DNA of 64,000 bases. It comes from JAWLHU01 sp041690255 (GTDB lineage: Bacteria; Bacillota; Sulfobacillia; Symbiobacteriales; Symbiobacteriaceae). Each line of letters begins with the position of its first letter. Within the stretch, counting starts at the first letter, position 1. The DNA is taken from NCBI GenBank assembly GCA_041690255.1, contig JAWLHU010000014.1, positions 143,676-207,675 on the forward strand, read 5' to 3'. The notes under the pieces are model-generated. The model saw only the letters and a program-made list of their open reading frames with translations. It did not search any database and was not told where the DNA came from. Positions 7,719-15,067 of this stretch are shown here, piece by piece. A program made the translations under genes and the position numbers.

Positions 7719-8129
7719 GTGACCGGGAAGAAGGGCCTGATCCTCGGTGTGGCCAACGAGCAGTCGATTGCCTGGGCGGTGGCGAAGCGCCTCCACGCCG
7801 AGGGGGCCGAACTCGCCTTCACCTACCAGAACGAGAAGACCGGACAGTACGTGTTACCTGGCCTCGGACCTGGGGCGCGATGCGATCCGGGTGAACAACC
7901 TCTCCCCGGGTACCCTCATGACCCGGGCCGCCAGCGGGATCGGAGACTTCGGCACCTTGGTGGAGTACACTGCCGCCCATGCACCTCTGCGGCGGAATGC
8001 GACCATGGCGGAGGTGGCCGACAGCGCCCTCTTCCTGGTCACCCGCTCAGCACGGGGATCACGGGCCAGACGCCTTACGTGGACTGTGGCTACAACATTG
8101 TCGGCATTGACCTGGAGGGTGCAGAGTAG
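7719..8129 (+). pseudogene. fabI: Decayed enoyl-ACP reductase (fabI) remnant
   Basis: The first ~44 codons from GTG 7719 match the FabI N-terminus (GKKGLILGVANEQSIAW, then AKRLHAEGAELAFTYQ). At about 7848 the match jumps to the C-terminal part in another frame: LASDLGRDAIRVN, then SPGTLMTRAASGIGDF and APLRRNATMAEVADSALFL. Near 8041-8050 the frame shifts again to STGITGQTPYVDCGYNIVG. About 130 residues of the middle are missing, including the Tyr-x6-Lys catalytic pair, so no working enzyme can be made. FabI normally reduces enoyl-ACP in fatty-acid synthesis; another enoyl reductase must exist elsewhere if the pathway is active. Confidence 0.85.
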
Positions 8130-8213
8130 GGCCAAGGCGCCTGAATGTGGCCTGATGCTCGCTGCTGGTAGGCGGCGGGTGGCTGCTGGTGGGCCCAAAA
8201 CCCTCCTTCTGGC

Positions 8214-8248
8214 TTGACATCTACATCGATATGTGTCTATATATAGAC
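8214..8248 (+). promoter_or_regulatory. Promoter and operator-like palindrome of the ArsR-DUF2087 gene
   Basis: TTGACA at 8214-8219 and a TATATA-like -10 at 8238-8243 (18-base spacer). The -10 lies inside a perfect 14-base palindrome GTCTATATATAGAC (8235-8248). Just upstream TACATCGA (8222-8229) is shared with the region before the next gene. A repressor bound here would cover the -10, so autoregulation by the downstream ArsR-type protein is likely. Confidence 0.6.
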
Positions 8249-8266
8249 TGATGGGGGGCGATTCGG

Positions 8267-8848
8267 GTGGATGATGAGATCCGTGAAGTGGATCGGGCTG
8301 AGCAACTGGTCACCTTCTTTCAGGCCCTGGCCGATGTGACCCGACTGAAGCTGGTGGGCCTTCTAGCCCAGCAGGAGCGCTCGGTGGAGGAGATGGTCGC
8401 CTCGCTCGATGTGCGCCAGCCCACCGTTTCACACCACCTCGCGAAGCTGCGCACGATCGGCCTGGTTCGCATGCGCAAGGAGGGACAGACCCACCTCTAC
8501 TCGCTGGACGAGGAGTTCGTGCAGAGGCTCGCCCGGAGCATACTGTCGCCCGAGGGCCTGGCCCAACTGGCGCCGGCGGCGGGCGGAGCCACGTGGGAGC
8601 GGAAGGTGCTCCAGTCGTTCTTCCGGCCCGATGGCACCTTGAAGGAGATCCCCGCCCAGCGCAAGAAGCGGGACGTGGTACTGAACCGGCTGGTGGCGGA
8701 GTTTGAGCGGGGGCGCAAGTACTCTGAGCAGGAGATCAACGAGACCCTGAAGCGCTTCCATGAAGACGTAGCTACACTCCGCCGGGAGTTTATCATGACC
8801 CATCTCATGGAGCGGGAGAACGGCTTCTACTGGCGGACCGGCGAATAG
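8267..8848 (+). CDS. ArsR-type winged-helix regulator with C-terminal DUF2087 domain
   Basis: 193 residues, GTG start with a GGGGGG-rich site. Residues ~10-95 form an ArsR-type winged helix: LADVTRLKLVGLL, then the recognition helix around RQPTVSHHLAKL and the wing RKEGQTHLYSL. No ArsR metal-binding Cys box (CxC) is present, so the signal is not a metal held in that way. Residues ~110-190 form DUF2087: the FFRPDGTLKEIPAQRKKR opening, FERGRKYSEQEIN, LKRFHEDVATLRREFI and NGFYWRTG. DUF2087 proteins often occur as regulators of unknown ligand. A second gene with only DUF2087 follows, behind a similar AT-rich element. Confidence 0.85.
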   Translation: MDDEIREVDRAEQLVTFFQALADVTRLKLVGLLAQQERSVEEMVASLDVRQPTVSHHLAKLRTIGLVRMRKEGQTHLYSLDEEFVQRLARSILSPEGLAQLAPAAGGATWERKVLQSFFRPDGTLKEIPAQRKKRDVVLNRLVAEFERGRKYSEQEINETLKRFHEDVATLRREFIMTHLMERENGFYWRTGE

Positions 8849-8923
8849 GGGGCCCGGTGTCCGACCCGCTCGGTTGAGCAACCAGAGCGCAGGGTCGGGT
8901 ACCCGCCCCTCTCCCTGGTCCTG

Positions 8924-8950
8924 TACATCGACGACTCTATATATATCGAT
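8924..8950 (+). promoter_or_regulatory. Second copy of the TACATCGA...CTATATATA element
   Basis: TACATCGA (8924-8931), five bases, then CTATATATATCGAT (8937-8950). The copy before the regulator gene has the same two blocks seven bases apart. ATCGA (8927-8931) and TCGAT (8946-8950) form an inverted pair. It lies just before the binding site of the DUF2087-only gene. Confidence 0.5.
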
Positions 8951-8961
8951 TGGAGGAGAAC

Positions 8962-9273
8962 ATGATGATGGAACCCGACGTGATTGTCCGGCGCTTCCTG
9001 GACGATGAGGGTCGGATCAAGCAGATGCCGACCAAGCAGGCGAAGATCGCAGCGATGCTGAGCTGGCTCGCCAGCGCCTTCGAGCCGGGCCGCACCTACA
9101 CCGAGATCGAGGTGAATGAGTCCCTGAAGCGCTTCCACGAAGACTACTGCACCCTGAGGCGCTCCTTGATCGACGCCGACCACCTGGCCCGGGCCAACGG
9201 CGAGTACTGGCGGCTCACCCCGGTGACAACTCCAGCGGCACCGGTCCACCCAACTGAATCGCATCAGGTGTGA
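8962..9273 (+). CDS. Stand-alone DUF2087 protein
   Basis: About 103 residues, all DUF2087: IVRRFLDDEGRIKQMPTKQAKI, FEPGRTYTEIEVN, LKRFHEDYCTLRRSLID and NGEYWRL. It is clearly related to the C-terminal half of the preceding regulator but has no DNA-binding domain. Three ATG codons in a row (8962, 8965, 8968) follow GGAGGAG (8952-8958); the second or third has the better spacing. It may compete with or bind the full regulator (inference). Its last 59 bases overlap the end of sfsA on the other strand. Confidence 0.75.
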   Translation: MMMEPDVIVRRFLDDEGRIKQMPTKQAKIAAMLSWLASAFEPGRTYTEIEVNESLKRFHEDYCTLRRSLIDADHLARANGEYWRLTPVTTPAAPVHPTESHQV

Positions 9274-9919
9274 CATGGGTCAGCCAGGCGTGGACCTCCA
9301 CGCCGGCTCTGGCCGCTGCCCGCAGCGCTTCCCCGAAGGCCGCATCGATCGCGTCGTAGGGGCCAAAGTGGTCGGCATCATCCCGCTGGATGATAAAGCA
9401 GACCGCTGTCCGGTAACCCTGCTCCCGGGCGCCGACCAACTCGCGCAGGTGCTTGGCGCCACGCAGCGTGGGGGCGTCGGGGAAGCGAGCCACCCGACGT
9501 CCATCTTCCGCCAGGACAGATGTGACTGACTTCACCTCCACCAGACAGGGGGGCAGCCCGGACTCCGGCGCCGTGAGCAGAAAGTCGATCCGGCTCTCAC
9601 CGTAGGTATACTCGGGGCGGATCATCGTGTAGCCCTCGAACCCCGGGAGGCGCCCATCTGCGAAGGCCGCGCGGAAAAGCCGCCCCGGCAGGGACGTATC
9701 CACCGAGACCCAGGTCTGCCCGGTCCGGACCATGAGCAGCCGCCCGGCGGTCTTCCGGGCCGCATCCGGCTCGTGCAGGCTCACGATCACCGGGGCCCCC
9801 GGGATCAGCAATTCCGCCATCCGGCCAGATGAGGCGATGTGGACAGGCAGCTCGGCGCCATCGAACAGGCGGACATCCGCAATGAACCGGTTCCGGCGCC
9901 CCAGGAAAAGACCTTGCAT
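9215..9919 (-). CDS. sfsA: SfsA family protein (sugar fermentation stimulation protein homolog)
   Basis: 234 residues from the ATG at 9919, which has AGGAG nine bases before it; an ATG at 9937 would have none. SfsA features are clear: LGRRNRFIADV near the start (an OB-like N-terminal part), HIASSGRMAELLIPG, then the nuclease-like core YGESRIDFLL, LVEVKSV and FPDAPTLRGAKHLREL. The E-x-K and D residues fit the PD-(D/E)xK fold assigned to the family. E. coli SfsA was described as a DNA-binding protein affecting maltose genes; the real role is unsettled. Convergent with the DUF2087 gene and overlapping it. Confidence 0.88.
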   Translation of the reverse strand: MQGLFLGRRNRFIADVRLFDGAELPVHIASSGRMAELLIPGAPVIVSLHEPDAARKTAGRLLMVRTGQTWVSVDTSLPGRLFRAAFADGRLPGFEGYTMIRPEYTYGESRIDFLLTAPESGLPPCLVEVKSVTSVLAEDGRRVARFPDAPTLRGAKHLRELVGAREQGYRTAVCFIIQRDDADHFGPYDAIDAAFGEALRAAARAGVEVHAWLTHVTPDAIQLGGPVPLELSPG

Positions 9920-10011
9920 GGGTCCACGCTCCTGCACATCAGCATACTTGTTGTGGGGATACTCTGCCAGTGGTAGGCTGATAGGGAAGTCACCGCTCGG
10001 AGGGATCGTGC

Positions 10012-10683
10012 ATGGAGTTCATTCGACTCACCAGTATCCGTGACCCGCTCTTCGCCCAGATGCATCAGCTTTTGTCCCAGGTCTTCCCGCCAGATGAGGT
10101 CTACGCTTTCGCAGACTGGGAGGGGCCGCTGCAGGCCGATCATATTCGCGTCTGTGTCGCCGTTCACGAGGGTCAGGTCGTCGGTGCAGCCGAGTACCGC
10201 TATGTGCCCGAGCTTGAGGTCGCCATGAGCGAGTTTACGATCGTGGCGCGGACTGGCCTCGGCGTGGGCCGGTTTATCTGGCAGCAAAGGGAAGCCGACC
10301 TCCGCCGTATGGCCGCTGCCCAGGGAAAGGCCCTGCTGGGTACCTTCGCCGAGGTCTACAACCCGGAGTTGGTCACCGAGCTTACCTTCGGGCAGATGCC
10401 TGCCATGCATCCGGTGGTGCGCCGGGAGGTGCTCTCGCACATCGGCTTTGAGCGACTCGATATGAAGTATGTCCACCCATCCTGGCGGGATGACGGCACA
10501 CCGGTCACCAACCTGGACCTCTGCTTCCAGCCGACCGATGAGTCGGTGCAGGCGCTACCGGCCAACCTGGTTGCCGACTTCCTCACCGCCTACTACGCCA
10601 TTCTGCCGAATAAGCCGGCGGCTTGGCACGAGATGATCGCTGACCTGCGGAACCGGCAGACCGTTGCCCTACTTCCGCTCTAA
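10012..10683 (+). CDS. Putative GNAT-like acyltransferase
   Basis: 223 residues. The order HIRVCVAVHEGQVVGAAEYRYVPE, then LEVAMSEFTIVARTGLGVGRFIWQQREADLRRMA resembles the central strands and the CoA-binding loop (G-x-G-x-G/F) of GNAT acetyltransferases, and a later HIGFERLDMKYVHP segment resembles the C-terminal GF..... strand. Substrate unknown. The start has GGAGG nine bases upstream. A close gene on the same strand (tautomerase, 29 bases on) may be co-transcribed. Confidence 0.55.
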   Translation: MEFIRLTSIRDPLFAQMHQLLSQVFPPDEVYAFADWEGPLQADHIRVCVAVHEGQVVGAAEYRYVPELEVAMSEFTIVARTGLGVGRFIWQQREADLRRMAAAQGKALLGTFAEVYNPELVTELTFGQMPAMHPVVRREVLSHIGFERLDMKYVHPSWRDDGTPVTNLDLCFQPTDESVQALPANLVADFLTAYYAILPNKPAAWHEMIADLRNRQTVALLPL

Positions 10684-10712
10684 CTGCTGCCACAGAAGAG
10701 GAGGCGCTACCT

Positions 10713-11084
10713 ATGCCGTTTGTCTCAGTCGACCACGCTGCGGGGCTCAGTGATTCCGACCGGCTCGAACTGCAGAAGCGCATGGCCGAAGTTGTCATGA
10801 AGGAGTTCAACGCCCCACCTGCCAACGTTCGCATCTACACCCGGGCTTTCGACCCAGTCGCCGTCTACGTGGCCGATGGCGATCATGAGAGCGGGCTGCC
10901 CCTCATTCGCGTGGAGTACCTGCCGGGCCGGACCCAGGAGATGAAGCGAGCCCTGGTCCGAGGTCTGGCCCGAGTCGCAGCCGAGGTCCTGCAGGTCCCG
11001 GTTGACCGGGTACGGACGATCCTCTACGAGAAGGAGCAGACCGATTGGGCCCGGGGTGATATCATGGTCGCCGACGCCCGGTGA
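10713..11084 (+). CDS. Tautomerase-fold (4-OT/MIF superfamily) protein, tandem form
   Basis: 123 residues with AGAGGAGG before the ATG. It begins MPFVSVDHAAGLSD, giving an N-terminal proline after Met removal, the catalytic base of tautomerases. The second half (GLPLIRVEYLPGR, then KRALVRGLARVAAEVLQVPVDRVRTILYE) repeats the beta-alpha-beta pattern with P-x-I-x-V. So it looks like two 4-oxalocrotonate-tautomerase-like units in one chain. Substrate cannot be told from sequence. Confidence 0.65.
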   Translation: MPFVSVDHAAGLSDSDRLELQKRMAEVVMKEFNAPPANVRIYTRAFDPVAVYVADGDHESGLPLIRVEYLPGRTQEMKRALVRGLARVAAEVLQVPVDRVRTILYEKEQTDWARGDIMVADAR

Positions 11085-11193
11085 ATCCGGAGAAAGCAGT
11101 GAGCGCCCACAGTGGTATTCTTCACACGAAGGGGAGTAGCCCTGACCTGTTGAAGCTTGTATAATCCAAAAGTTACAGGGGGGCTTTCTTTCG

Positions 11194-11547
11194 ATGAGGC
11201 CGATCATGGTCGATGAGGTACAGGCCATCTTGAACCAATTCGTCGCCAGGACTGTCTACCTCCATCTGGAGACGACCAACGGCGCTTATGCCGGCGAAGC
11301 AGCCGGGGCTCAGTCCATGGCCTTCGGCGCTTACGTGCGCAATGCTACCGTCGAGTTTCACCGGGGCGTGATCACCGGGGTCGGCCCCTACCGAGCGGGT
11401 TTGCAAATGGCGAGCGGTTGGATCTACGCTGAGGGTCTGACCGACTTTGAGGTGACCGAGGAGGGCCAACTCCTGCTCGCCGGCCACGATGCTGACGGCC
11501 GTCTGGCGGTTGCCCTGCAGCTGAGCCACACCCCGTTCCCGCTCTAG
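11194..11547 (+). CDS. yojF: YojF family (DUF1806) protein
   Basis: 117 residues. The pattern (L..F....VYLHLETTNGAYA, then AFGAYVRNATVEFHRGVITG.GPYRAGLQM..GWIYAEGLT) matches the YojF/DUF1806 family, which in Bacillus lies directly before the bacillithiol deacetylase gene yojG/bshB2, as here (14-base gap). A TATAAT (11160-11165) lies ~30 bases before the start without a good -35. The biochemical role of YojF is unknown; the pairing suggests it helps the deacetylase. Confidence 0.8.
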   Translation: MRPIMVDEVQAILNQFVARTVYLHLETTNGAYAGEAAGAQSMAFGAYVRNATVEFHRGVITGVGPYRAGLQMASGWIYAEGLTDFEVTEEGQLLLAGHDADGRLAVALQLSHTPFPL

Positions 11548-11561
11548 CGAGGAGGAAGATC

Positions 11562-12221
11562 ATGAACCGTCATTTGCTGGTGATCATGCCGCACCCGGAC
11601 GATGAGACCCTCGCAGTTGGCGGAACGATTGCCCTGCACACCAAGCAGGGAATCCCCGCCACCTACCTCTGCGGGACGAAGGGCGAAATGGGCCGCAACA
11701 TGGGCAAGCCGACCTTCGCCACCCGCGAATCGCTCCCGGCCCTGCGGGAGCGGGAGCTGCGCGAGGCCTGCAATGCGCTGGGGATTGCCGACCTGCGCTT
11801 CCTGGGAATCCGGGACAAGACGACCGAGTTCCTGGATCAGGAGGAACTGGCGCTCCGCCTACGCGGGGTGATCGAGGAGATCCAGCCCTCGCTGATTATC
11901 ACCTATCACCCGCAATACAGTGTCCATCCAGACCATATGGCGCTGGGCGCTGCCACCGTGCGCGCCGTGGAGATGATGGAGCCGGCGAAGCGCCCCCCGA
12001 TCCATACCCGGGCCTTCGGCAAGGCATCGGTCGCCTTGGGGGAGCCGGACCTCGTGGTCGATGTCTCACCGGTCATGGCCGAGAAAATGGCTGCAATCCG
12101 GGCGCACCGGTCGCAGACGTCGAGCATGCTCGCCAGGGTCGATGAGAATCCGGCTGCCCGGGAGCGCCTGGAGCAGGAGCGCTCGAAGGAGCGGTTCTGG
12201 ATCTGGCGGTTTGCTGACTGA
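11562..12221 (+). CDS. bshB2: PIG-L family deacetylase, BshB2 type
   Basis: 219 residues; GGAGGAAG before the ATG. Zinc motif PHPDDE (residues ~11-16) and distal HPDH, with TKGEMGRN, FLGIRD and TYHPQYSVHPDHMA between, as in BshB-type enzymes. These remove acetyl from GlcNAc-malate in bacillithiol synthesis, and related enzymes remove it from thiol conjugates. Coupled with yojF as in Bacillus. No bshA or bshC is seen in this window. Confidence 0.85.
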   Translation: MNRHLLVIMPHPDDETLAVGGTIALHTKQGIPATYLCGTKGEMGRNMGKPTFATRESLPALRERELREACNALGIADLRFLGIRDKTTEFLDQEELALRLRGVIEEIQPSLIITYHPQYSVHPDHMALGAATVRAVEMMEPAKRPPIHTRAFGKASVALGEPDLVVDVSPVMAEKMAAIRAHRSQTSSMLARVDENPAARERLEQERSKERFWIWRFAD

Positions 12222-12418
12222 CTACGCATAAGCACTTGCATAACCCCCGCAACGCGGGGTCAGGCTGCTTGCCGATGTGCTGGCGCTCAATCGCACCGTC
12301 TGTTCCATCACTTCTTCGATGGAGGCTGAGGGGCAGCGGTCCCGTGAACAAGCGTTACCCATAGGGCCGCACGGACAAATGACGTGCCCGTTCCACCTTC
12401 AAGAGTTGGGCCGAAGAA

Positions 12419-12489
12419 CAAAGACCAGGTCGCACCTTGGTCTTTCAGATCTATGGTCATCAGCCTGAACCCCCGCACGGCGGGGGTTC
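12419..12489 (+). terminator. Two hairpins after bshB2
   Basis: AAAGACCA/TGGTCTTT (about 12419-12445) and a nine-pair GC stem 12467-12475 with 12481-12489 followed by TCTCCTTTT. They probably end the yojF-bshB2 transcript and may also stop mscL coming from the other side. The rest of 12222-12466 shows a small GC hairpin near 12244-12262 but no gene that I can support. Confidence 0.5.
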
Positions 12490-12494
12490 TCCTT

Positions 12495-12926
12495 TTAGCT
12501 AAGGGAGGAGGTGCAATGCGGGCAGCGGGTCGCCTGGACCGGGATCGCAGAGACGCAGTACGGGCACTCCTTGGTCTTGACGGGCTCCGGCTCCGGCTTG
12601 GCCTTCAGGCGGTTGACCTGCCGAATCAGCAGGAAGACCGCGAAGGCGACAATCAGAAAGTCCAGCACGTTGTTCAGGAAGAGGCCGTAGGCGATCACTG
12701 GCGCTCCCGCCGCACGGGCTTCCTCCAGCGAGCCATATGGGACCCCGCTCAGGTTGACATAGAGATTGGAGAAGTTGACCCGTCCCAGAAGCATGCCGAC
12801 AGGAGGCATCAGCAGGTCGTTGACGAATGAAGTGACAATCCTGTTAAAAGCAGCACCGATCACGACGCCGACTGCCAGGTCGAGCACATTGCCGCGCATG
12901 GCAAACGTCTTGAACTCCTTGAACAT
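12495..12926 (-). CDS. mscL: Large-conductance mechanosensitive channel MscL with C-terminal zinc ribbon
   Basis: 143 residues from the ATG at 12926. It opens with MFKEFKTFAMRGNVLDLAVGVVIGAAF, the N-terminal amphipathic helix and TM1 pore helix of MscL, then a long extracellular loop and TM2 (NVLDFLIVAFAVFLLIRQVNRL). MscL is a pentameric pore that opens under membrane tension to save cells from osmotic shock. After TM2 the usual short helix bundle is replaced by CPYC...CPHC, two Cys pairs that form a zinc ribbon on the cytoplasmic side. The frame is open further upstream, but the family start and the purine-rich site favour 12926. Confidence 0.93.
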   Translation of the reverse strand: MFKEFKTFAMRGNVLDLAVGVVIGAAFNRIVTSFVNDLLMPPVGMLLGRVNFSNLYVNLSGVPYGSLEEARAAGAPVIAYGLFLNNVLDFLIVAFAVFLLIRQVNRLKAKPEPEPVKTKECPYCVSAIPVQATRCPHCTSSLS

Positions 12927-13044
12927 ATCCCCATCCCTTCCCATTGTTTCGTCCGTGAAACCGATTTTTGGATCCCTCCGTCTGTTATGGCGAAGACGGC
13001 TCGCCGCAAGGCGGTGAGCAAGGAGAACAAGGAGGAAGAAACCG

Positions 13045-14043
13045 ATGACCATGCTGACGCGTATGAAGCCCGCCCTGGCCGTGACGGCGATCCTGCTGAC
13101 CATGACCAGCACCGGTGCCCTGGCCGATATGATCTCCGTGCCCGAGAAGGACCAGAAGCCCCCCGTGCTCGAGGTGATCAACAAGGACGGCAGCATTACG
13201 GTTGAGGGTTCCCTTGAGTGGATCGACCTGGAGGGTGGTTACTACCAGGTGAACGGCTGGGCCCTCATGGGCGACGATGCCACCTTCGCCTCCCTGGCCG
13301 GTAAGACCGTGGTCGTGACCGGCAAGGAGTTCAACGGCATGTCGATCCGGATGGTGAAGTCGTTGGAGGTCTCGACCATCTGGCTGAAGGAGGCCGCGAC
13401 CAGCGAGATCCTGCCGGATACGCCGGTGCTGGAGCCGATTCGGATGGAGGGCTCGTTCAATATCGAGGGCACCGTGGAGTACAGCGACCTGGAGGGCGGC
13501 TTCTACACGGTCGATGGATGGGGCCTCTTGGGTGACAAGGCCCTGATCGAGTCAGTGGCTGGCAAGCGGGTGATCGTGAAGGGCAAGGAGTTCACCGGCA
13601 TGTCGGTTCGCCAGGTCCGCCAGATTGAGGTGGAGTCGATCCTGTTGCCTGTGAGCGCGGACCACGTCCAGCCGGCGGCGGTCGTGATCAATGGCCGGAC
13701 GGTGGATGCCACCCAGGCTCCCATGGTGGTCGACGGTGCCCTTATGCTGCCCCTGCGGGCCGTGGTTGAGACCGCCGGTGGCCGCGTGGAGTGGGAGCCC
13801 AAGGAGCGCATGGTGATCGTGACCATGCCTGACCGTATGGCCTACTTCTGGATTGACAAGAGCGAGGCGGAAATGAACGAGAACAACGTGCGGTACCTCC
13901 GCCAGAACCTGCTGCCCATGGAGCGGGCTTCAGTGATCGTGAACGGCCGCACCTATATCTCCGCCGATGCTTTGACCCAGATCCTTGGTCTGGCCGAGGT
14001 CGCTGACCTGAACGAATCCATGGACCTCGCCCCCATGAAGTAG
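13045..14043 (+). CDS. Secreted protein: two tandem ~70-residue repeats plus copper-amine-oxidase N-terminal-like domain
   Basis: 332 residues; AAGGAGGAAG before the ATG. A signal peptide runs to ...TGALA-D (~28). Residues ~50-115 and ~134-200 are two copies of one module: (S)x(x)(V/I)EG(S/T)(L/V)E..DLEGG(Y/F)Y.V.GW.L(M/L)GD, later AGK.V.V.GKEF.GMS.R. Residues ~205-325 match the 'copper amine oxidase N1' domain, with VVINGRTVDATQAPMVVDGALMLPLRAVVE and VIVNGRTYISADALTQIL, common in secreted Firmicute proteins and thought to bind cell wall or act as a stalk. The repeat module is unknown to me. A terminator follows. Confidence 0.75.
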   Translation: MTMLTRMKPALAVTAILLTMTSTGALADMISVPEKDQKPPVLEVINKDGSITVEGSLEWIDLEGGYYQVNGWALMGDDATFASLAGKTVVVTGKEFNGMSIRMVKSLEVSTIWLKEAATSEILPDTPVLEPIRMEGSFNIEGTVEYSDLEGGFYTVDGWGLLGDKALIESVAGKRVIVKGKEFTGMSVRQVRQIEVESILLPVSADHVQPAAVVINGRTVDATQAPMVVDGALMLPLRAVVETAGGRVEWEPKERMVIVTMPDRMAYFWIDKSEAEMNENNVRYLRQNLLPMERASVIVNGRTYISADALTQILGLAEVADLNESMDLAPMK

Positions 14044-14057
14044 CCTCCATGCACAGC

Positions 14058-14090
14058 ACCGCCCCTCGGGCTCTCCGGGGGGCGGTTTTT
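14058..14090 (+). terminator. Intrinsic terminator after the secreted repeat protein
   Basis: ACCGCCCC-CGG with CCG-GGGGCGGT (14058-14086) followed by TTTTT. Confidence 0.85.
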
Positions 14091-14103
14091 CGTGCGGAGT
14101 GGG

Positions 14104-15030
14104 CTATACCTTCTGCGCGTCGCGCCATCCACCCAGGAGGCCGCGAATGGTCTTCATGTGGAGGGCATCATGCTCCCGCCAGCCGTCCAGGTAGGCCTTC
14201 ACGCCTCGGTCGGCAAAGTGGGCAGGCTTGAGCCGCCTGATCTGCGCCTCCAGGGCACCGCGGGCAGCCCCGAACTCATGGAGCACCTCGGCCAGCGTGC
14301 AGTCTCGGTTGGCGGCCACCTGCACGTCGTTCCAGGCGGTGAACTCTTCGGGGGGGACGGGAAGGTCGGGTCTCTCGCGCTCCTCCGCCACGGCAGCCAT
14401 GTACTCAGCGAGCCACCGGTCCCAGATTGCCAGGTGGATCAGGTTCTCCCGGACCGACCACTTCTCGGGCGACGGTCGCCGGTCCAGGGAGGCGACCGGC
14501 CGGAAATCCAGGTTGAGCCGCGTGAGGATCCGCTCCCGAGCGTAGCCCAGATAGGCGATCGCTGCTTCCGTTTCATCGCCCCGGGCCCGGGCGAGTACCT
14601 CTCGCACCTGGAAGATATGGCCGCTCTCGTGATCGGGTGACATGAGCAGCAACGGGAGGAAGGTGGGGTTGCCAGCTATGTGTTCATCGGTGATCTGCTC
14701 CACGGCCTCTTCGTATTCGTAGCGCACCCGGTCCAGGTAGTACACGGCTCCGGCTGCATCCAGCTCCGCGTAGCGGGCCAGCGCCTCGGCATTCCACTTG
14801 TTGATATCGCCCGAGTCGAAATAGGGCGGTTCCTCACCTCGCAACAGATGGCGCAGATAGGTGACCGCCTCCTCCTCCCAGTTGCCCAGGTGGACCAGCG
14901 TGTCGCGGGCAGACCAGCGGCCCTCCGGTGCATAGGTCAGGTGCTCGGGAGGAGCCTGTAGGACCAGTTCCATAAGCTTGGCACGAAGGTTCCGGGTCCG
15001 CTGCATGATCCGATCCACGTCTGCGGGCAT
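14104..15030 (-). CDS. Tandem DinB-like four-helix protein
   Basis: 308 residues with two similar halves. Each has a DinB/DUF664-like start: (M)QRTRNLRAKLMELVLQAPPEHLTYAPEGRWSARDTLVHLGNWEE in half 1 and LGYARERILTRLNL...SPEKWSVRENLIHLAIWDRW in half 2. Each then has a later HxxxH-type site (DHESGHIFQ; REHDALHMK). The W-S-(A/V)-R-(D/E)-x-L-x-H-L motif with its His is the metal-ligand helix of the DinB superfamily, which holds thiol transferases among others. Having two units in one chain is less common than the ~160-residue single form. Function unknown. Confidence 0.75.
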   Translation of the reverse strand: MPADVDRIMQRTRNLRAKLMELVLQAPPEHLTYAPEGRWSARDTLVHLGNWEEEAVTYLRHLLRGEEPPYFDSGDINKWNAEALARYAELDAAGAVYYLDRVRYEYEEAVEQITDEHIAGNPTFLPLLLMSPDHESGHIFQVREVLARARGDETEAAIAYLGYARERILTRLNLDFRPVASLDRRPSPEKWSVRENLIHLAIWDRWLAEYMAAVAEERERPDLPVPPEEFTAWNDVQVAANRDCTLAEVLHEFGAARGALEAQIRRLKPAHFADRGVKAYLDGWREHDALHMKTIRGLLGGWRDAQKV

Positions 15031-15067
15031 TGGGGTCGCCTTCCTTCCCGTTGCAGCGTCTGTCTGG

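Noticed and set aside
12222..12466. A structured non-coding RNA between bshB2 and mscL
   Set aside because: Several small hairpins are present but I could not match any known RNA (6S, SRP, riboswitch); terminators explain the clearest stems.
12927..13196. N-terminal extension of MscL by 90 residues
   Set aside because: It would cover the start of the divergent secreted-protein gene and lacks a binding site; the family start MFKEF at 12926 is clear.
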